A stretch of DNA of 64,000 bases, from assembly GCA_902595515.1 (NCBI GenBank), contig CACJQK010000003.1:1-64000 (forward strand). The letters are read 5' to 3'. The notes beneath the pieces were generated by a model. It worked only from the letters and a program-made list of their open reading frames with translations, ran no database searches and was not told the origin of the DNA. Below, piece by piece: positions 49,662-59,283 of the stretch. This DNA comes from an uncultured SAR116 cluster alpha proteobacterium. GTDB lineage: Bacteria > Pseudomonadota > Alphaproteobacteria > Puniceispirillales > Marisalimonadaceae. The stretch's first letter is position 1. Every line of letters starts with the position of its first letter. The position numbers and the translations under genes are program-made.

Positions 49662-51920
49662 TTATTTTATATAAATATCATTTTTTGGTAAAGATGTTCT
49701 AAAATTTTGTGAGACTTTAATAAGTCCCTTTTCAAATTTTTTAATATAGTGCTGAGTATTTAATAACTGATTATTATCTTTTTTATTTTTTAGTATATTT
49801 TTTAATTTATCAATTTCCTTTTTATTTTTTCCCAATAATATACCTTTTTTTATATATTCTTCTTCTGATAAAGTTATCAAAGTTTCAAGATGTAATGATG
49901 TTAATACACTTCCAGCAACTCTTGAAGGGAAACTGTTTCCTAACAAAGTTAAGATTGGCAAACAACCATTAACTGCATCTATTGCTGTTGTATGGGCATT
50001 ATAATTAGACGTGTCTAAAAACAAATCTGCTAACTTGTGTCTTGCTAAATGTTGAGAAATTGAAACTCTTTTTGCAAAGATTATTCTCTCACTATCAACA
50101 CCGTTTATTTTAAATTTTTTCAAAAGTTTTGCTTTTAGAAGATCAGATTGGTGGGCTAACCATAAAATACTCTCTTTTACTTCTAATAAAATTCTACTCC
50201 AATGATCTAAATCCTGATCTGAAATCTTATAACCATTGTTAAAACAACAAAATATAAATTTATCTTCAGGGAGTTCTTCAATAGTTTTGTTTGTTTGAAA
50301 ATCGTAATTTTTACTATCGTCTGATATCAAATATGTGTCTGGCATATAAATTATTTTTTCTGAAAAAAATTGTTTTTTATTTTCAGGTATTACAATTTTA
50401 TCACCTACAATGTAGTCCATACAATCAGAGCCAAAAGTTCCTGGATAACCGAGATAATTAACTTGAATTGGAGCTAAGCGATTAACGAATAATGAGGGTC
50501 TTGAATATTGTGTATAACCCATCAAATCCACAGCAATCTCTATTTTGTAATCTCTCGATAATTTAATTATGTCTTTATCACTAAAATTTTTAACATTAAA
50601 AAATTGTTTTACATTTTCTTTTAAAAAATTTATTTCATCATTTTCTTGTTCATTTCCAAAAGAAAATATAAAAACTTCAAAATTATCTTTATCATATAAA
50701 CTGAATGCTTTTTTTAAAAGATGCATGACAGGGTGATTTTTAAAATCAGCAGAGAAGTACCCTATTTTAATTTTTCCATTGAAGCTATTTTGCTTAAAAC
50801 AATAACTGTTTTTAGCAGTTAAAATTTTATTACTGTAGTGTTTTGACGTTAGATATTGAACTTCATAATCATTTACTAGAGGCATCATAGTTAGTGGGGG
50901 TATAAATTCTCCTGGTTTTAAAGACGAAATTAACTTGATAGACTCTTTCTTAATATCTAAATTTTTAGATATTATATTTTCATTATTAATTCCTAAAATT
51001 GTTGATGATGCTTTTTTGAATTCGCCAGAATATATGTAAGCTTTCACTAAATTGAAATAAATATTCACAAAAGAATTATCTATACTTATTCCAAGCTTGT
51101 AAGTATCAATTGCTTTGTCGTATTTTTGCAAATTTAAATAACAATTTCCTAAATTATTATAAAATTCTGGGAATGACCCATCTATATGAATTGACTTTTT
51201 AGAAAAATCTATTGCATTTTCATATTGGCCTTGATTTGATAAAATGAGTGAAATATTATTATAGGCTCTTGAATTTTTTGGATCTAATTCAATAACTTTT
51301 TTAAACAATGAAATTGCTTTAATGTCATCACCCATTTTAGACAAACATAAACCTTTATTTAAGTAGGCAGGAACATAAGAAGGACTAATGTTTATGGATT
51401 TATCTAAGATATCTAATGCTTGGTCAAATTCACCACAACTTAAATACAAAAAACCTAAAGCATTCATAGCCCTAAAATTATTTGGTTTTGATTGAATGGC
51501 TGCCATATATAATATTTTTGATTTTTCAAAATCAAATAACTCTCTATAACTATTTCCAAGATTACATAGAGCTTCTTCATAAACAGGGTTAATTGTTATT
51601 GCTTTTTTTAATGGATCAAGAGCAGATTTAAATTCAGATATCTCATTTAACGAAGCACCTAAGTTATTATAATATTCTGCAACTTGAGGATTTAACTTAA
51701 TAGCTGTTTTAAAATAAGCCTGACCTTTTTCGTGTTTTTTTGTTTTTATATAAGAAACACCAAGTAAATTTAGTAAAAAAGTATTTTTTTTATTTTTTGT
51801 TAGTAATATTTCTCCATATTTAATAACTTTAGAAAATTCTCCCAAATTAAAATTATTCAGAATATCGTTAATAGTTTTTAAAAATAGATCCTTATCAATA
51901 TCACTGGACACAGCTTGCAT
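49662..51920 (-). CDS. TPR-repeat GT41 (O-GlcNAc transferase/SPINDLY-like) glycosyltransferase
   Basis: Multiple TPRs then KIGYFSADFKNHPVMHLL, RLAPIQVNYLGYPGTFGSDCMDYIVGD, FLDTSNYNAHTTAIDAV, FPSRVAGS. Confidence 0.92.
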   Translation of the reverse strand: MQAVSSDIDKDLFLKTINDILNNFNLGEFSKVIKYGEILLTKNKKNTFLLNLLGVSYIKTKKHEKGQAYFKTAIKLNPQVAEYYNNLGASLNEISEFKSALDPLKKAITINPVYEEALCNLGNSYRELFDFEKSKILYMAAIQSKPNNFRAMNALGFLYLSCGEFDQALDILDKSINISPSYVPAYLNKGLCLSKMGDDIKAISLFKKVIELDPKNSRAYNNISLILSNQGQYENAIDFSKKSIHIDGSFPEFYNNLGNCYLNLQKYDKAIDTYKLGISIDNSFVNIYFNLVKAYIYSGEFKKASSTILGINNENIISKNLDIKKESIKLISSLKPGEFIPPLTMMPLVNDYEVQYLTSKHYSNKILTAKNSYCFKQNSFNGKIKIGYFSADFKNHPVMHLLKKAFSLYDKDNFEVFIFSFGNEQENDEINFLKENVKQFFNVKNFSDKDIIKLSRDYKIEIAVDLMGYTQYSRPSLFVNRLAPIQVNYLGYPGTFGSDCMDYIVGDKIVIPENKKQFFSEKIIYMPDTYLISDDSKNYDFQTNKTIEELPEDKFIFCCFNNGYKISDQDLDHWSRILLEVKESILWLAHQSDLLKAKLLKKFKINGVDSERIIFAKRVSISQHLARHKLADLFLDTSNYNAHTTAIDAVNGCLPILTLLGNSFPSRVAGSVLTSLHLETLITLSEEEYIKKGILLGKNKKEIDKLKNILKNKKDNNQLLNTQHYIKKFEKGLIKVSQNFRTSLPKNDIYIK

Positions 51921-51950
51921 TTTTTCCTCATCGATATTTGTGAGATATTA

Positions 51951-51966
51951 TGCAAATCTAGTACCA
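51951..51966 (-). promoter_or_regulatory. Sigma54-like element upstream of TPR-GT41 glycosyltransferase
   Basis: TGGTACTAGATTTGCA; 5'UTR about 20 nt with GAGGAAAAA. Confidence 0.72.
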
Positions 51967-52013
51967 TTTAAAATAGCTATAATAACTAAAATTATAAAAT
52001 AACATATCGGTTA

Positions 52014-52029
52014 TGGAATAAAATTTGCA
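52014..52029 (+). promoter_or_regulatory. Sigma54-like element upstream of FkbM methyltransferase
   Basis: TGGAATAAAATTTGCA (C4 replaced by A). Confidence 0.58.
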
Positions 52030-52064
52030 TGTCAAAAACACATCATAAAATTAGAGAAAAAAAT

Positions 52065-52883
52065 ATGTTAAATATAAAATTTAAAAATAAAGAATTAAGT
52101 TTTTGGCAGATAGAAAGGTTATCACAAGAGCATAAATTGAATAAGTACGAGTTACTTGCTAGTGCTTTTAACCAAGACATCTTATATTCTGAAGAAACTG
52201 AGTTGTTAAAAAATTTTATATTATCTCTAAGAAATATTTCTCATATTGTAAAATCTCAAATTTTTCAGGATGCATTTGCACATTTTATTATTAGCCAAAA
52301 ATATGAGAAATCATTTTTAGAATTCGGAGCAACGAATGGTTTAGATTTATCTAATACTTTTTTACTTGAAAATAATATGAATTGGTCAGGTGTTGTAGCA
52401 GAGCCAAGCCCTCAATGGCATATGTCATTAGAAGACAATCGTCCAAAAGCAAAAATATTAAAAAAATGTATATGGAAATCATCTGGTGACAAATTAAAAT
52501 TTTTTATGTCGGATCTTGGTGAATTGTCAACTTTGAATGATTTTACCCATTCTGATGAAACAACATTACCCCAAAATACTGCATTAAGAATTAAAAGTGG
52601 AAGAATTATAGAAGTAAACACAATTTCATTAAATGATGTTATGAAAGAATATTTTAATGATAAAGCCCCTTCTTATATTTCTGTTGATACAGAAGGAAGT
52701 GAATTTGAAATATTATCTAGCTTTGACTTTAAAAAATATAAACCTATATTTTTTTCAGTAGAACATAATTTTACAAACCTAGAATCAAAGATAGATGATT
52801 TAATGATTAGTAACGGATATTTTAGGGTTTTCAAAAAGTTGACTTCATTTGATGCTTGGTATTTAAGAAATGATATTATTTAA
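52065..52883 (+). CDS. FkbM-family SAM-dependent methyltransferase
   Basis: SFLEFGATNGLDLSNTFLLENNMNWSGVVAEPSPQWH; SYISVDTEGSEFEILSSFDF; start moved downstream because the ORF-track start lies in the sigma54 -12 box. Confidence 0.85.
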   Translation: MLNIKFKNKELSFWQIERLSQEHKLNKYELLASAFNQDILYSEETELLKNFILSLRNISHIVKSQIFQDAFAHFIISQKYEKSFLEFGATNGLDLSNTFLLENNMNWSGVVAEPSPQWHMSLEDNRPKAKILKKCIWKSSGDKLKFFMSDLGELSTLNDFTHSDETTLPQNTALRIKSGRIIEVNTISLNDVMKEYFNDKAPSYISVDTEGSEFEILSSFDFKKYKPIFFSVEHNFTNLESKIDDLMISNGYFRVFKKLTSFDAWYLRNDII

Positions 52884-52999
52884 ATAAAATTCTAAATTTT
52901 TAAATAATTGTCCAATTACATAAATAATTGTAGTTAAAGGTTTAATAACATTTAAGTTGCTTAAGATTTACATCAAATTAAAAATAAATTTGTCAACTG

Positions 53000-53015
53000 T
53001 GGTATAGATATTGCA
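53000..53015 (+). promoter_or_regulatory. Sigma54-like element upstream of TPR-2OG oxygenase
   Basis: TGGTATAGATATTGCA. Confidence 0.65.
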
Positions 53016-53025
53016 TTTCTTGTTT

Positions 53026-54480
53026 ATGGAAAATGAACAAGTATTAGAATTTATTCAAAATCTATCTCCTGGTAAAAAAAAATACGAGGAAAAAAGAGCA
53101 AAAAAATTAAATTATAACTCTTTATATGATTATATTTTGTCTAAGTTTGAAAAGCCAAAACAAAATATTAGAACAGAAAATGATAGATGTGCAAAACATC
53201 AATCATTTTCATCTAGCGTTAAAAAAATTCCACCTAAGTATCAGATTGATAATCTTTACCAGCACTATCAAAACGGACAATTTAAAGACGCTGAAAATCT
53301 TGCACTAATTATTACTAAAAAATATCCAAAACATCAATTCGCGTGGAAAGTGTTAGGTGTTATTCTAAAAGAAAGTGGGCGTGTGGTTGAATCTTTATTA
53401 CCCAATCAAGAATCTGTAAAATTAGCACCAGAAGATGCTATAGCGCAAATGAACTTGGGATCCACACTCCAGGAATTAGGAAAATTAGAGGAAGCTGAAG
53501 TATGCTTTAGGAAAGCTATTATTTTAAAACCTGACAATGCTTATGCTTACTATAATATGGGTGTAACACTGAAAGAGCTAGGTAGATTTGAAGAAGCCGC
53601 AGAAAACTATGAACAAGCTTTGATTTTTAATCCTAATTATTTTGAAGCCTATTGTAATTTAGGCGCTTTGATGCAAGAACTCGGTAGTTTAGAAAAAGCT
53701 GAAATTAATTGTAGAAAAGCGATATCTTTAAAACCCAATTATGCTGAAGCCCATCATAACTTGGGTGTCGTCTTATACAGTAAGGGGAATATTGACAAAG
53801 GAATTGATAGTTTAGTAAAGGCAAACACTATTGATCCTAATTCAAGAGAAAGTGATTTAGTTTTATCAGTTTTACAAGGTAGAAAAACTAGAATGCAAAC
53901 AGAAATTAAAACTAATAATTCTAATGATATACATTATAAATTAGGCTTAAAATCAAACCCATTTTTTCTAAAAAGAAAAGTTGAACCAGAATTAATAATG
54001 TCATTATCCCAACTGCAATCAAGAAAAATGGATGAAGCTAAAAATACACCTGTTTTTGGAAATGGTAGATGTTCACTTGATTACAATATGTTCGATCAAG
54101 CATGTCCATCAATTAAAAATTTGGAAACTGATTTAACTGAGCTTATGAAGTCTGCTGTAAATTCAGATATATATATATATGATTCTTTTTTTAATATTTA
54201 TGGTGCTGGAGCTGGAATTCCTCCACATACACATTTAAGTGCAATTGATAAAGATAAATATCTTAATTTAGCTAAACAAAAGTATAGCCTTGTTTATTAC
54301 GTATCGGTTGGTGACCAAAATTGTAGTGAACCAGGATTTTTTAAGCTTTATGATCCTGAAGAACAGATACTTCCAAGTAACGGTATGGTTATAATAATAC
54401 CAGCAGATAGAGTGCATTCAGCAGTTTATAATGGTACAAAAGACAGAATCATAATTGGTATTAATTTTTATAGTTTATAA
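53026..54480 (+). CDS. TPR protein with C-terminal 2OG-Fe(II) oxygenase domain (PF13759-like)
   Basis: Central TPRs; GAGIPPHTHLSAIDK...YSLVYYVSVG...GFFKLYDPEEQILPSNGMVIIIPADRVHSAVYNGTKDRIIIGINF. Confidence 0.85.
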   Translation: MENEQVLEFIQNLSPGKKKYEEKRAKKLNYNSLYDYILSKFEKPKQNIRTENDRCAKHQSFSSSVKKIPPKYQIDNLYQHYQNGQFKDAENLALIITKKYPKHQFAWKVLGVILKESGRVVESLLPNQESVKLAPEDAIAQMNLGSTLQELGKLEEAEVCFRKAIILKPDNAYAYYNMGVTLKELGRFEEAAENYEQALIFNPNYFEAYCNLGALMQELGSLEKAEINCRKAISLKPNYAEAHHNLGVVLYSKGNIDKGIDSLVKANTIDPNSRESDLVLSVLQGRKTRMQTEIKTNNSNDIHYKLGLKSNPFFLKRKVEPELIMSLSQLQSRKMDEAKNTPVFGNGRCSLDYNMFDQACPSIKNLETDLTELMKSAVNSDIYIYDSFFNIYGAGAGIPPHTHLSAIDKDKYLNLAKQKYSLVYYVSVGDQNCSEPGFFKLYDPEEQILPSNGMVIIIPADRVHSAVYNGTKDRIIIGINFYSL

Positions 54481-54486
54481 TTTATA

Positions 54487-56598
54487 ATGATAACCAAGCA
54501 TCAAAAAAAAACACTTAAACAATCCAAACATAATTTCTCTATTACTTTAGACACTCTTCAACAAATGCAAAATAATAGAGACTACAAAAACATTGTGAAT
54601 TTACAAAGTATAATTTTTAAGAAATTTAACAATGATTTTAGAGTTCTTAACCTTCTTGGAATAGCCAACAAAGAAAATGGAAATTTAGACAAAGCTATTC
54701 ACTTCTTTAATTTATCATTAAGAATTAATCCAAATTATATAATTGCATTGAATAATTTAGGAAATATTTATAATTATATCGGGAAATTTGACGAAGCAAT
54801 TTGTTTGTTTTTAAGGGCTATAAATAATTCACCAAATAATACTGTTTTGTACTCAAATTTAGGTAACTCCTATTTGGGCAAAGAAAACTTCAAATATGCT
54901 GTTGAATATTACAATAAAGCCTTAAATCTTGATCATACTAACTTTGACGCGCACTTTAACATAGCAAATAGTTATTTTAAAATTAATAACAATATCATGG
55001 CTATGAAACATATAATCATAGCATTGAATTTAAATCCAAATCTCAAAGATATATGGAAACTATTTGGATACATTTGTTCTCATACTGTTTTTGAAAAATT
55101 CGATCAAAATATTGCCGATAAAATTAATTTACTTTTAGATCAAAATACAAATTATAATTTAACTATTAGCAAAAGTTTGTTTGAAAAATTAAAAAAACAC
55201 ATACAAGTTAATGAATTTCTTTCTCTCAAGAAAGAAAATTATAATGTTAAAAATGTCATTGATATTTGCTTTTGTCTTAATAAAACATACTTGCCTAAAT
55301 TATTGTCTAACTTGATTATAACTGACATTGATTTTTTTAATTTATGTCAAAATTTAAGAGAATTTATTTTATTAAATTGCAATAAATTTAAAGGAAATAA
55401 AAATGTATTAAATATAACACAATCAATTGCAAAACAATGCCATATGAATGAATATATATTCAATATTACTAATAAAGAAAAGGTAATTTTAAATAAACTC
55501 AAAAATTTTAGTAAAGCTGAAATTAACAGTGGAAGATTTGTTAGTGAGTTAGAATTATATATTTTAAGTTCTTATGAATATTTAGATTATTTGCATAATT
55601 ATGTAGAAGATTTAGATAAAATATACTCTTCAAAAATAATATCACAAATTATTAAAAATTTTTTGAAAGAAAAAGAAATTCAATCTCAATTTCTTTCTAA
55701 CAAAATATTAGACAATACAGTGTCACAAGCAGTTTCGTCTATGTATGAGGAAAACCCCTATCCTCGATGGGAAGTAGCAAGTATTCATCAATATAATTTT
55801 ACGATGAGACAATTCGCTTATTACAAAAAACTTATTTCTAATGATTTTGATGGTACTGGTAAAATTGTTAAAATATTAGTAGCTGGTTGTGGTACCGGAC
55901 AACAAATAGTTTCATTAAGTGGCATATTTAAAAATAGTTTAATTGATGCAATTGATATTAGTGCTGCAAGTTTGGCTTATGCAAAAAGAAAAATAGAAGA
56001 ATTAAAATTAAACAATATTAATTTTTCCAAGACAGACATTTTAGATCTTCAAAATTTTAATACAAAGTATGATTATATTGAATGTTCAGGCGTCCTTCAT
56101 CATATGGGAAACCCGGAAAAAGGTTTTGAAATATTAGTTAATTCACTTAATCCAAATGGTATTATAAAAGTAGGCCTATACAGTTCTATCGCAAGATCTA
56201 CAATTAACAAAGCAAGAGAATTTATTAAAAATAAAAATATTAAATTTTCAATCGAAAACTTAAGAGATTTTAGAACTAATGTAATTGAAAAAAAACCTAC
56301 CTATGAAGAATTTGATGAATTATTAAATTATACAGATTTTTACAGTACAAGTAACTGCAGGGATTTACTTTTTCATATTCAAGAAAAACAATATAATCTT
56401 GAAGATATTAAAAATTTGATAGATAAATTTAATATGAAATTTGCTGGATTTGATTTTATTAACCAATATACTCAACAATATTTTAAAAACAGCTTTCCCC
56501 AACAAGATTCAGAGTATAATTTGAATAACTGGGAAAAATATGAACAAGAGAACATCAATACTTTTTTGGGTATGTATAATTTCTTTTTAATTAAATAA
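54487..56598 (+). CDS. TPR protein fused to class I SAM-dependent methyltransferase
   Basis: N-terminal TPRs; ILVAGCGTGQQIVSLSGIF...YIECSGVLHHMGNPEKGFEILVNSLNPNG. Confidence 0.87.
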   Translation: MITKHQKKTLKQSKHNFSITLDTLQQMQNNRDYKNIVNLQSIIFKKFNNDFRVLNLLGIANKENGNLDKAIHFFNLSLRINPNYIIALNNLGNIYNYIGKFDEAICLFLRAINNSPNNTVLYSNLGNSYLGKENFKYAVEYYNKALNLDHTNFDAHFNIANSYFKINNNIMAMKHIIIALNLNPNLKDIWKLFGYICSHTVFEKFDQNIADKINLLLDQNTNYNLTISKSLFEKLKKHIQVNEFLSLKKENYNVKNVIDICFCLNKTYLPKLLSNLIITDIDFFNLCQNLREFILLNCNKFKGNKNVLNITQSIAKQCHMNEYIFNITNKEKVILNKLKNFSKAEINSGRFVSELELYILSSYEYLDYLHNYVEDLDKIYSSKIISQIIKNFLKEKEIQSQFLSNKILDNTVSQAVSSMYEENPYPRWEVASIHQYNFTMRQFAYYKKLISNDFDGTGKIVKILVAGCGTGQQIVSLSGIFKNSLIDAIDISAASLAYAKRKIEELKLNNINFSKTDILDLQNFNTKYDYIECSGVLHHMGNPEKGFEILVNSLNPNGIIKVGLYSSIARSTINKAREFIKNKNIKFSIENLRDFRTNVIEKKPTYEEFDELLNYTDFYSTSNCRDLLFHIQEKQYNLEDIKNLIDKFNMKFAGFDFINQYTQQYFKNSFPQQDSEYNLNNWEKYEQENINTFLGMYNFFLIK

Positions 56599-56603
56599 AT
56601 AAA

Positions 56604-58739
56604 TTATGAAGAAATAATATCTTTAAAACATTTTTCCATGTTTCTTGCGTGTAGATCTTTATCGCATAGATCTGATTTAATAAGATTTAGTCTTAAACTT
56701 TTCTTAAATTCTTTTAAATCATTAATTTTCTTTGAAAAATCTACAGCACAGTTAACATATTCGTCCTCAGTAAAAGTAATTAATTTGTCTAGATTTAAAT
56801 TTTTTAAAATTGTGAAGCCTACCCTATTAGAATGTCTTTCTCCAATAAGAGTAATTACCGGAACACCCATCCATAACGCTTCAAAAGTTGTTGTTGTTCC
56901 ATGATATGGATATGTATCAAGAGCTATATCAATATCATTGTAAACTTCAAGATGTGATTTTTTTCCTTTTACCCAGCCTAATAATATTACTCTATCTTTA
57001 GAAATACCATACATGGAGAATTTTTTAGAATAAAAGTTTTTCATAAATTCTGAATTCAACTGCTTATTTTTTAAAATTAATTTTGAATCTGGAACCTTAA
57101 GTAAAATCTTTGACCACAAAGCTATTAATTCATCTGACAATTTTGATAAATTATTGAAACTTCCAAAAGTTATAAATTTATTTTTTAAGAAAGGAATATT
57201 TTTTTCAAGCTCAATATTTTGGTCACCTTCATAACATAAAAAAGGGGTATCTAATTTATATAATTTTTCTATATTAAAAATGTCATTTTTTTCTAAATCC
57301 GTAAATTTATCCACAATTCTATAATTGATTGTGTTAATTCCAGTAGTATTTGGGTAACCTAACCATGTAGCTTGTTTTTTTGTTGGTCTCATAGCAAAAA
57401 CTGACAATCTATTCTTGTCAGTATGACCTGATATATCAATTAATAAATCCAAATCATCATTTCTTATTATTTCAAATATTTGATCATCATGAAGGTGAGG
57501 AATATCTCTCCAGTAATTAGAGAGTTTTTTTATTCTTTCAGTTCTTTCATCATTTATCAGTGCATTATAATAACAAAAAATTTCAAATTCTTCTTTATTA
57601 ATTGATTTTAGGAGTGGTTCAAAAAAACAACTTACAGAATGATTGTGCAAGTCTCCTGATACAAAACCTATTTTCAACTTTTTGTTCGTTGCAATATTTA
57701 AATTAATTATTTCATTAAAGTTTTTTACTTTGTCTTTATACAGATTACTCAGATATTCACCATACTTTTTATGAAAGTAAAATATTTGATTATTAGAATA
57801 TGAATAACTATAGTTTGTAATCAACATTAAATTTGAAATTGCAACATTATCTTTTGGATTAATATTTAAAGATTTTTCAATCCATGATATTGCTTTATCA
57901 TGTTCTCCAACCTCTGATAAAATAGTTCCATAATTTAGAAATATATCTGAACTGTCTTGACCAATTGCTATTGCCTTTTCGAAAGTTAAAATAGCATTTT
58001 CATAGTCGCCTATATTTCTATATAAAATGCCGAAGTTATTATATGCATCAAGATTATTTTGATCTAACTCAATAGATTTTAAGAAATTTTCTTTTGCTTC
58101 TTCTATTAAAAATTTATCCCTATAGGTCACACCAATATTTTGATAAAAAATACTGTTTTTAGGAGATAATTCTATTGCCTTTGATAAGTATTTGATTGAT
58201 AGGTCAAAATTACCAATATTATTATATATAATACCTAAATTATTCAGTACAGCGGTAGATTTAGGGTTGACAATAATACTTTTAGTATAAAATTTTATAG
58301 CATTTTTTATGTCACCAATATTAGCATATGATAAACCAATACAACTTAAGGACTCAAAATCGTTTGGGTTAATGTTAATTGACTTAGTATAAAGTTGAAT
58401 AGCTTCTAAAATATTTCCCTTTTCGAAATTCGCCATTGCATTTACTTTTAAAACTATTGCGTCATTTGGGATTTCAGCTAAAAGTTTTTGTGCATCTTTT
58501 AAAGCTAAATCTATTTTTTTCTCTTGTAAGAAAACCTTTATTCTGTTTGTTTCTTCCAAAATATTTTTATTTAACTGTTTTTGAGTGTTTGATCCTTCTA
58601 ATAGATTTTTTAATTTTTCTCTAATTCTTATATTTTGAGGAAACTCCAATAATATATCTTCTAATAACTTTTTAGCTAATTTTGTTTCACCATTTTTAAC
58701 GTAGTTATCGACTTTTTTTAATTTAAAATCTATCATCAA
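56604..58739 (-). CDS. TPR-repeat GT41 (O-GlcNAc transferase/SPINDLY-like) glycosyltransferase, second copy
   Basis: TPRs then KIGFVSGDLHNHSVSCFF, MRPTKKQATWLGYPNTTG, ALDTYPYHGTTTTFEALWMGVPVITLIGERHSNRVG. Confidence 0.92.
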   Translation of the reverse strand: MMIDFKLKKVDNYVKNGETKLAKKLLEDILLEFPQNIRIREKLKNLLEGSNTQKQLNKNILEETNRIKVFLQEKKIDLALKDAQKLLAEIPNDAIVLKVNAMANFEKGNILEAIQLYTKSININPNDFESLSCIGLSYANIGDIKNAIKFYTKSIIVNPKSTAVLNNLGIIYNNIGNFDLSIKYLSKAIELSPKNSIFYQNIGVTYRDKFLIEEAKENFLKSIELDQNNLDAYNNFGILYRNIGDYENAILTFEKAIAIGQDSSDIFLNYGTILSEVGEHDKAISWIEKSLNINPKDNVAISNLMLITNYSYSYSNNQIFYFHKKYGEYLSNLYKDKVKNFNEIINLNIATNKKLKIGFVSGDLHNHSVSCFFEPLLKSINKEEFEIFCYYNALINDERTERIKKLSNYWRDIPHLHDDQIFEIIRNDDLDLLIDISGHTDKNRLSVFAMRPTKKQATWLGYPNTTGINTINYRIVDKFTDLEKNDIFNIEKLYKLDTPFLCYEGDQNIELEKNIPFLKNKFITFGSFNNLSKLSDELIALWSKILLKVPDSKLILKNKQLNSEFMKNFYSKKFSMYGISKDRVILLGWVKGKKSHLEVYNDIDIALDTYPYHGTTTTFEALWMGVPVITLIGERHSNRVGFTILKNLNLDKLITFTEDEYVNCAVDFSKKINDLKEFKKSLRLNLIKSDLCDKDLHARNMEKCFKDIISS

Positions 58740-58755
58740 AAAAATCTCATTTTTA

Positions 58756-59265
58756 TTATTTTTTAGCTATAATATTTAAACTTACAGGAAAACCATAAGG
58801 TTTATAATTACTTGTATCGTCAAACAAACCAAAACTTTCCACTTTTTTTAGGTCTAAAAAACCCACTTGTGTTAAAAATGTACTCATTAAATCAACATTC
58901 CATCCAAAATAATGGAAATCATATTGATCCGTCTGACCACCGTAAATTATTCTCATTATGTGGAACTTTACTTCTTTAGAATAATAAGGACTTATCATTG
59001 TATGACAAAGAATATCTAAATCTGGAACTGATATGTAAAAACTACCATTTTTCTTCAATACTCTATAAACCCCTGCAAGTGTGTGTTCTATATCTTTTTG
59101 TCTTACATGTTCTAAGACATGACTTGCGTATATTTCTTCAACACTGTCACTTTCAAACTGAGATAAATCACTTAAATCACCAATAAGATTGTTTTTTGTT
59201 TTTTGTTGGGTATTTAATATTGTCCACCCCTCTTTTTCTTCTTCACCACCAATATGTAATTTCAT
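58756..59265 (-). CDS. Small SAM-dependent methyltransferase (class I)
   Basis: MKLHIGGEEEKEGWTILN...GDLSDLSQFESDSVEEIYASHVLEHVRQKDIEHTLAGVYRVLKKNGSFYISVPDL. Confidence 0.85.
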   Translation of the reverse strand: MKLHIGGEEEKEGWTILNTQQKTKNNLIGDLSDLSQFESDSVEEIYASHVLEHVRQKDIEHTLAGVYRVLKKNGSFYISVPDLDILCHTMISPYYSKEVKFHIMRIIYGGQTDQYDFHYFGWNVDLMSTFLTQVGFLDLKKVESFGLFDDTSNYKPYGFPVSLNIIAKK

Positions 59266-59283
59266 AATTGTTACCTTATTTTT

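Noticed and set aside
54167-54180. (AT)7 tract in the TPR-2OG gene as a phase-variation switch
   Set aside because: Short dinucleotide runs are expected in this AT-rich DNA; in-frame here and no supporting evidence.
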